From the NCBI RefSeq assembly GCF_049243985.1, contig NC_135384.1:14256501-14320500 (forward strand): a DNA stretch of 64,000 bases, read 5' to 3'. Made by a program: the position numbers and the translations under genes. The notes beneath the pieces are model-generated. The model saw nothing but the letters and a program-made list of their open reading frames with translations, had not been told where the DNA came from and did not search any database. This document shows, piece after piece, positions 58,163-64,000 of the stretch. The stretch's first letter is position 1, and each line of letters begins with the position of its first letter. This DNA is from Paroedura picta. Its lineage: Eukaryota > Chordata > Lepidosauria > Squamata > Gekkonidae.

Positions 58163-61100
58163 ATATGTATATGTATATATCTTTTTATATAGTACCTGAT
58201 AGGTATCTTAACTCTTGAGAAAAAGGAATTGTCTGTATCCTATAGTTTTGGGAGAATGTGTTAGGAGCATGCTTCAATATGAATTTAAACTGGAATCAAT
58301 ACTGGAACCTTACATAAAATAAAATGAAGAGCCACATGAAGAAAATGATGGTGAGTTAACCCCCCCCCCCTTCCTGTCCTTCACCATCGCTGAAAAAAGT
58401 ATTGGTCTTGCTTGCAAAACGAGGAATTGAGAGGAAGAAATCAGACACCTGGTTAAAGCTTCTGTGCCACACAATTTGATGATCTTCTAGGGTGAGCTCA
58501 TTCTCGGAAGGGGCCTGAGGATCCAGTCGTCCGACTTTCACCCTAGCAAATGACCCATTTGAGAAGGTAACCCAATTGGTGACATCAAAAACTGTAACTA
58601 ATTCTCCATCTTGATCAAAATGTATGCTTTCTCCAACTGTATTGTTGAACAAGGTTTTCCTTAAAAATTTGTGTAACTGGAATGAAAATGAAAACAAAAC
58701 AGAAATAATTGTTACAATACTGAAAACATTACAGCCAGGTTAAAAACTGGAATAAGAAAGAGAAGACTTCCACTTATATGTCGACTGGTTTGAATAATTT
58801 CAGTACCTGCCATGGCTCTATATTCTGAACATCCATCCTTCTACCTTCTAAATGTTTTCTGCCTTTGGATCCATGTTTGTGGACAAAGTGCAAAGCATGG
58901 GCCACGGCATAGACAGCGTTGTAGACATTATAGCTATGGCCAGTCATCTGCATTTCAAACAAAGGGCCAGGAAGGCTCTCCAGTTTCTCCTCCCCACTAC
59001 AGATCTTCCTCATATCCTTTTGCCCATATGTCAAGGAACAGCTGAATGCTTGCTCCCAAAAGATCTGAATGAAACCATCTCCTCCAACCCAGGAAGGTCT
59101 TATGGTTTGAAGGAATTCTTGGAATCCAGGAGGCTGATTGGAATGGACTGCAAAGGACAGGGCACCATGGAGGGAGTCTGCATCAAAAAATCTGTGGATA
59201 GCAAATGACTCAAAGTCCCAGTGTGATGTAACTATCCACACCTTATTCAAATGGGGTAATAAAATGAAAGGAAAAAAATAAAGTATGATTCTTAAAGTCA
59301 TCATGGCTGAAAGTTCTCCATAAACATAAAATACATTGATGTTTTTGTCCATTAATACTGGGAAGCGTTCAGCTTCATTTATAATAAATTCTGACATGTC
59401 CTTTATGTCAGCCACCTGTGGTATTTTGTAAATGAATGCAAAACAAATGCTATTCTCAGAGAGAAGAGGTACTATTCTTTGCAAAAACTGGTTTCCATTG
59501 TCATCATCCATAGCCAGGAGCCCAATCCAAGTCCATCGGAAATGATTTAGTAACTTTACAACTCCCCTGTACTGATAGGTGTCATCAGGCACCATCTGAT
59601 ATATGGAAGGAAATTGTTTTTTGTCATCCTTTGCAATGGAAAATGACCCAAAAGTCAGCTGAAAGAAAACACATTGTCATTTTCATGAATGAAATCCGCA
59701 TACTCAATCATATGCTGGAATTCTTAAGTCTATGTTTATAACTTACTTGAGGAGTCTTGTACATGTTCAGAAGAGAGGCCATCTGCGTAGAGGTTTTAGA
59801 CAAACGCCCTCCAATTACAGCTATGAATTTCTGCTGGCTATCACAGCTGAAGTTAGGGACCAGCCTCTGCTGTGCAGAGAGTACGCTGAGGGTGGCCTTA
59901 AAAGTCATCCTTCCAAGGCCATAGGTATTGAGGCTGTATAAACCCAAGCTGATGTTTGGTAAGAAGTTGGGATTCTCATTCAGCTCTTTCACCGCAAAAG
60001 CCAAGGCCAAGATGTGTTGGTAGTTTTTTGTTATGGACCTACAGATAAGATATGTAAGAAAACAACCAAACTGCATTCTCCCTCCCATATGAACTTTCAG
60101 TTTATGAACTGGTTTCCTTAGCAAACTCCTATTTTTTCAATATATACACATTTTATATACCATTCATTAATTCATTCAAAGACGTACAAAGCCTCCTGAA
60201 GTTCAAACAATATAACAATAATTAGTATCTATGATGACTCCATTCCAATTTTCAAACTTATTTATGTTTATTTGTTTGTTTGTTTGTTTTTTGTCTGTTC
60301 TACTTTTATGCCTGAAGATGAAACACAAATACTTTGGCCACCTCATGAGAAGCAAGGACTCCCTGGAGAAGAGCTTAATGCTGGGAGTGATCGAGGGCCA
60401 AAGAAGAAGGGGACGACAGAGAATGAGGTGGCTGGATGGAGTCACTGAAGCAGTAGGTGCAAACTTAAATGGACTCCGGGGAATGGTAGAGGACAGGGAG
60501 GCCTGGAGGATCATTGTCCATGGGGCACAATGAGTAGGACACGACTTCGCACCTAACAAAAACAACTTTTATGCCACTGGTGCCTGTACCGGCTGGCCCA
60601 TGGCATCTCACTACAAATACAATAATACTTAAGAAAACTGTCAGTAGCCTTGAAAACCTCTCAGACCCTCTATCCCTGTCTACCACCCCCCATCACAAGC
60701 CACATTGTTCCCTATACCAGCTGGCAACAACTCACTTTTAAGCCTGGGAGATATAACAGGCAGGTACCAGCCACAATCACCAAGAACGAAAAAGGCATTT
60801 GAAATGGTGCTTGCACAGATTTTTACAGTTTTTCGAGATGCTCAATTCTATTTAGGAACAGTGAGAGTATGTGTATATATTTGCACAGGCGATATGGAGT
60901 ATATGTCATTTTTCAAAGTGGTTGTCAAAAGTGTGACAGGTGATGAGCCTCATCAATTCCAAATGCATTAGTGAGCAATTTAATTTGTCATCTGAGCAGC
61001 GAAGTTTCCAAGCAAAATATTCAGGCTGTTTCTTTAACTGATTTAAAAGCTTTAGTAAGCCCTGACTCAATCCAGCCTCTTATGGGAAAGCTTCATTGTA

Positions 61101-63511
61101 GAGTTATGGAGACCACAACTGGCTCCAACTATTGTCAAAGAAATAGGGAAGCAGCCAGGTCAAGACAGGAAAAAGAGAGATGGTAGATGTACAGATAAGT
61201 AAGTTGTACAAAGATGCACATGTAACTATCTGCTGCTACTATAGAGAGAATCAAGGCAGCAACACATCTCGGAGTCTAAAACAGTGAACCAAGGACACAT
61301 TTGCATGATTTCTATGTTGTTGTTGTTAGTTGCAAAGTCGAGTCCGACCCATCGCGACCCCATAATTTCTATATTGGAGCCAAATAAGTTGTTGCTAGGT
61401 ATGTGCCTACAATCAGATGCTCCCTCTGCTTTTTCTCTGTTATGAATAATGGTCAGAATATATAGAGTGATGAAGTCAAATTTCAAGAAGGGAAACTTAT
61501 CTTGGACATTTCCATGTTCAAGCTACAGATTCATATTTTGATTTCTGGTTCCATATATAATCTTTGCCTTTTTAGCACTTTTTCCTTCCAGATTATTCCC
61601 ATCAAACTGTGTGCATGTTTCACCATTGTTTGTGAATCACATTCCATCAGCCTTCAGACAATTGCAGCTCAAGTCCAATAGAGGTCTCCCATGTGGGTCC
61701 AAGCCCTTTCAAAGCAATGTGAATAGTATTCATGTTTTCGGTTTTCCTTACCTCTTTCTGATCACCTAGGAGAGCCAGACCGCTGATATAGGTGACAATT
61801 CACAAATTTGTAAAACTCCTCTCTGAAATTAACCCCTTCAATGGGCAAAACACTTTAAATAGTTCAAATACTCCTATTACATCATGAAGTGAACTAGGCA
61901 CTGTTGAAATGGGCGGTCTGGCGATTCTCAGGGTTTGGGGCAAAGTATATGGAAATAAGCTAATTCTAGCATAGATGTTTTCCACACATACCAAATCCCC
62001 AGAGTGCCTAAAACAGTGAACCAAGGACACATCTTTGCATCATTTCCATGCCCAGAGCAAATGGTTTGGACCACATAGGAACCCTCTACTGAAGTGGAGC
62101 TGCAATTGTATGAAACTTGATGGAATGTAATTCAAAAACAATGGTAAAAAATGCAAATAATTTGATGGGAATAATCAGGAATGGTTGATGAAAAAGTGCT
62201 AAAAAGGCAAAGATTACTTTCTTACACAGGGAACCAGAAATCAAAATATGAATCTGCAGTTTGAACTTGGAAACTTCCAAGATAAGTTTCCCGTCTTGAA
62301 ATCTGACATCACCACTCTTTAGTCTGACAATTATTCATAACAACAGAGAAAAAATGGAGGGAGATTATTATAGTAGGCATATACCTAAAACCAAATTATT
62401 TTATAAACAATGTGAATAGAATTCAATCTGTTTTGTTTTTTCTTACCTCTTTCTGATCACCTAGGAAACCAGATCCACTGATACATGTGGCAATTCCCCA
62501 ATTTTCAGAATTCCTCTCCAGCATTAATCCCTTCAATAGACAAGAAGCTGGAAATTCGTGCAATATACCACTGACATCAGAGAGTGACCTAGGCACTTTG
62601 ATGAAATGGGAGGGGTGGTGGCAGTACTCCGGGTTTTGGGCAATAATCTATGGAAATATACTAATTCTACCATAGAGGCTTTTACCACATACCAGAGGGC
62701 TGTCCTTCCAAATCCCTAGAGTGCCTTCGACACTTCCAAGTGACCTAGGCCCCTTGCTTTTATTTTCAGCTTTTTACGCTCTCTGATTCCAATAAAGTCA
62801 CGGCCATACCCTGCCACCTCTTCCGATATACCTGGCACAACTCTGGCAACGAATGACAACATGCTGGAATGCCATTTTTTCCCTTGAAAAGAAAATCTTT
62901 TTTTTTTATGCACTGCATGACTAGAAGGATCCAAGCAGATTGCAAAAAGATAACATTAAATGGCAAGCATTGTCTTAGAAACATCAATTTGAATTTTCAC
63001 TGTACTCTGAAAGCTTTCTATGTGATGTTGGATCAATGATACATCATCAGCCTAGTAGGCCACACAGCATTTAGGTATGGGTAAAAAGGAAGTGGGGAGA
63101 GCAATGCAAGCTATTTTGGGTCTCATTGAGGATACAGAGAGGTGTCTAAGAAGCAAATAAAATGGAATGAAAACTCTATCTGTGGTTACTTTAATCACAG
63201 ACTGATCAGATTAAGTCAAAGAAAAAAAATCAAAATCCTTACATAGGTTCATCAACCACCATCCGTACCGGGTGTTCTAGGAAAGATGGAGGGTTATTTA
63301 AGAAAGCAACTTGAGCGGCAATCCCACCAATAAGAAGGTCCCCTGGCTGATAAAAGTTGTGAGGAATCGGAAAGGGGTCATCGTATATGGAGCAATTAAT
63401 GGAAGACGTCCCACACACTATACAATAGGGCAGGACCAGCATCAGAAGCAGCAGAATCTCGATGACAAGACTTCCCTTCCAGCTGCAGAATATCACTTTT
63501 CCATCCATCAT
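52982..63511 (-). CDS. V2R gene E: intact vomeronasal type-2 receptor, about 888 aa
   Basis: Six exons: exon 1 63243-63511, exon 2 59747-60038, exon 3 58807-59658, exon 4 58449-58676, exon 5 56787-56913, exon 6 52982-53880. They total 2667 coding bases with consistent GT/AG sites and phases. The upstream ATG ([19 protein letters not shown]) must be the start because the internal Met of genes C and D is Ile here. Ligand-binding domain: [46 protein letters not shown]. Linker: VLPISVCND and [13 protein letters not shown]. 7TM domain: [57 protein letters not shown]. It is closest by eye to genes D and C. Introns are long: intron 5 holds an RTE LINE and a SINE, intron 4 a TG microsatellite, and intron 1 BovB pieces and an inverted plus direct duplication. 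The role is vomeronasal chemoreception by family; the ligand is unknown. Confidence 0.93.
54000..55262 (+). mobile_element. RTE/BovB-related LINE with internal deletion
   Basis: The frame at 54092-54367 has the linker after the endonuclease ([50 protein letters not shown]). Further down come [35 protein letters not shown] and RTQLNG with the GGGTCGGACACAACTGAACG 3' end. Most of the reverse-transcriptase core between about 54660 and 54770 is missing, and there are several frame changes. It differs enough from the 49315 copy to be another RTE subfamily. It lies antisense in gene E intron 5. Confidence 0.85.
55709..55987 (+). mobile_element. tRNA SINE (AAG-tailed), copy 5, plus strand and diverged
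   Basis: The tRNA-like head (TGCGGTTAGGAATGCGGACTT) is at the left and the CTTCTTCTTCTTCC tail at the right. It is the most diverged copy and the only one in plus orientation. It lies in gene E intron 5. Confidence 0.8.
58119..58180. repeat. TA/TG dinucleotide microsatellite
   Basis: (AT)n followed by about fourteen GT units and GTATAT repeats, in gene E intron 4. The matching place in gene D (40915-40945) has a shorter AT-rich run. Confidence 0.9.
60316..60557 (+). mobile_element. BovB LINE 3' fragment
   Basis: Encodes [35 protein letters not shown] and [18 protein letters not shown], and ends GACACGACTTCGCACCTAAC, matching the end of the 49315-50450 copy. It is 5'-truncated, open, and lies in gene E intron 1. 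Confidence 0.9.
61318..61362 (-). mobile_element. BovB 3' terminus, about 45 bases
   Basis: The plus strand reads GTTGTTGTTAGTTGCAAAGT then CGAGTCCGACCC, the reverse complement of the BovB end seen at 50410-50450. It sits at the outer edge of an inverted duplication. Confidence 0.7.
61365..62720. repeat. Inverted plus direct duplication inside gene E intron 1
   Basis: About 61365-61690 is the reverse complement of about 62095-62400 (shared: ATCAAAATATGAATCTG, GTGCTAAAAAGGCAAAGATT, TTTGATGGGAATAATC). Separately, about 61715-61995 is repeated in direct orientation at about 62400-62720 (TTACCTCTTTCTGATCACCT, AGAGTGCC), and the phrase AACAGTGAACCAAGGACACA occurs at both 61281 and 62012. Gene D intron 1 has a single copy of these sequences (about 42895-43400), so the rearrangement is specific to gene E. 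Confidence 0.85.
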
Positions 63512-64000
63512 ATTTTATCACATCAGTTTTGTTTCATCATTCCTCATGTTTCTAAGGATTTTTTGGTTCTCCAGTTAAAATCCAAAAGACCCCCTCCCCA
63601 ACATTAAAGGAATGCTTCTCCAAAAAAAAAAAATCATTTCCCAGTCAAGTAAAACAGATCAATATATGGAAAAATACATATAACGAGGTTTAGTTCATTT
63701 TATGATTGAAGAATAAAAATGAAATATTTTATTAAAGGAGAATTCATAATTATTTAATTTCAAAAATCAGAATCTGGATTGCACTGAGTGTGGCTCTCAG
63801 CAAACAGATTTTTTATTTGTAAGACTGTCTTCAGATTTCTTTTTTAAACCCAGAAATAATGATGGGTTGACTGAAGAGAAAGGATAAGATACAATATTAT
63901 AGATAGACATGATTTTTAAATACATAAAAAACAATATCTAAGGGAAGGCGGCAAAGGAATCCAACATGAAAAAGAACAAGAAAGGGGAATAGAATTCATC
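63512..64000. other. 5' flank of V2R gene E
   Basis: Homologous to the flanks upstream of exon 1 in genes C and D (for example 63800-63900 against 29570-29660 and 44215-44310). No gene lies here, and no promoter motif can be assigned with confidence. Confidence 0.55.

Noticed and set aside
1-64000. Endogenous retrovirus, Polinton, CRISPR or bacterial-type system
   Set aside because: No capsid, envelope, integrase, protein-primed polymerase, spacer array or operon structure was seen; all large frames are V2R exons or LINEs.

Overview
The window is vertebrate nuclear DNA and almost certainly comes from a squamate reptile (a lizard or gecko; species not determined). The evidence is a same-strand array of vomeronasal type-2 receptor (V2R, family C GPCR) genes set among repeats typical of squamates: BovB/RTE, CR1, L2 and L1 LINEs, a SINE with an ACCTTT tail and BovB-like 3' end, and a second tRNA-derived SINE with an AAG tail. 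There are no bacterial features. Coding sequence is split into exons with canonical GT/AG junctions and matching phases.

All V2R genes lie on the minus strand, so exon 1 (signal peptide) has the highest coordinate and exon 6 (cysteine-rich end plus seven-transmembrane domain) the lowest. From left to right: gene A (exon 1 at 2527-2753, exon 2 cut by the window start); an isolated decayed exon 6 (5239-5999); gene B (7726-15587, all six exons but a frameshift in exon 3, so a recent pseudogene or rare null allele); gene C (20004-29287, intact, about 890 aa); an extra copy of exon 1 (33704-33924) upstream of gene C; gene D (36948-43941, intact, about 891 aa); a V2R fragment with exon 3 fused to exon 6 (47466-48134); gene E (52982-63511, intact, about 888 aa). 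A and B form one subfamily by their exon 1 sequences, and C, D and E another.

The array grew by tandem duplication. The flank running from intron 1 through exon 1 to the start of the next gene's exon 6 is present as 26969-32785 and 33052-36925, with a third related copy at 43440-46073. The first copy gained a LINE after duplication, since its empty site survives in the second copy, and also carries a fold-back insertion. The second copy lost the DNA just upstream of its exon 1 ATG. Gene C therefore has two candidate first exons.

The remaining sequence is mostly introns and flanks full of transposable elements. Notable are a nearly complete CR1 with its ORF1 esterase-like domain joined in frame to the ORF2 endonuclease (16384-19640), a CpG-rich 334-bp inverted-repeat element (22892-23225) whose termini resemble those of a smaller three-copy family, several BovB/RTE pieces, and a rearranged intron 1 in gene E. 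The receptors are expected to act as peptide pheromone or prey-odour receptors in vomeronasal neurons. I found no evidence for an unknown enzymatic or defence system; the novelty is in how the array is built.
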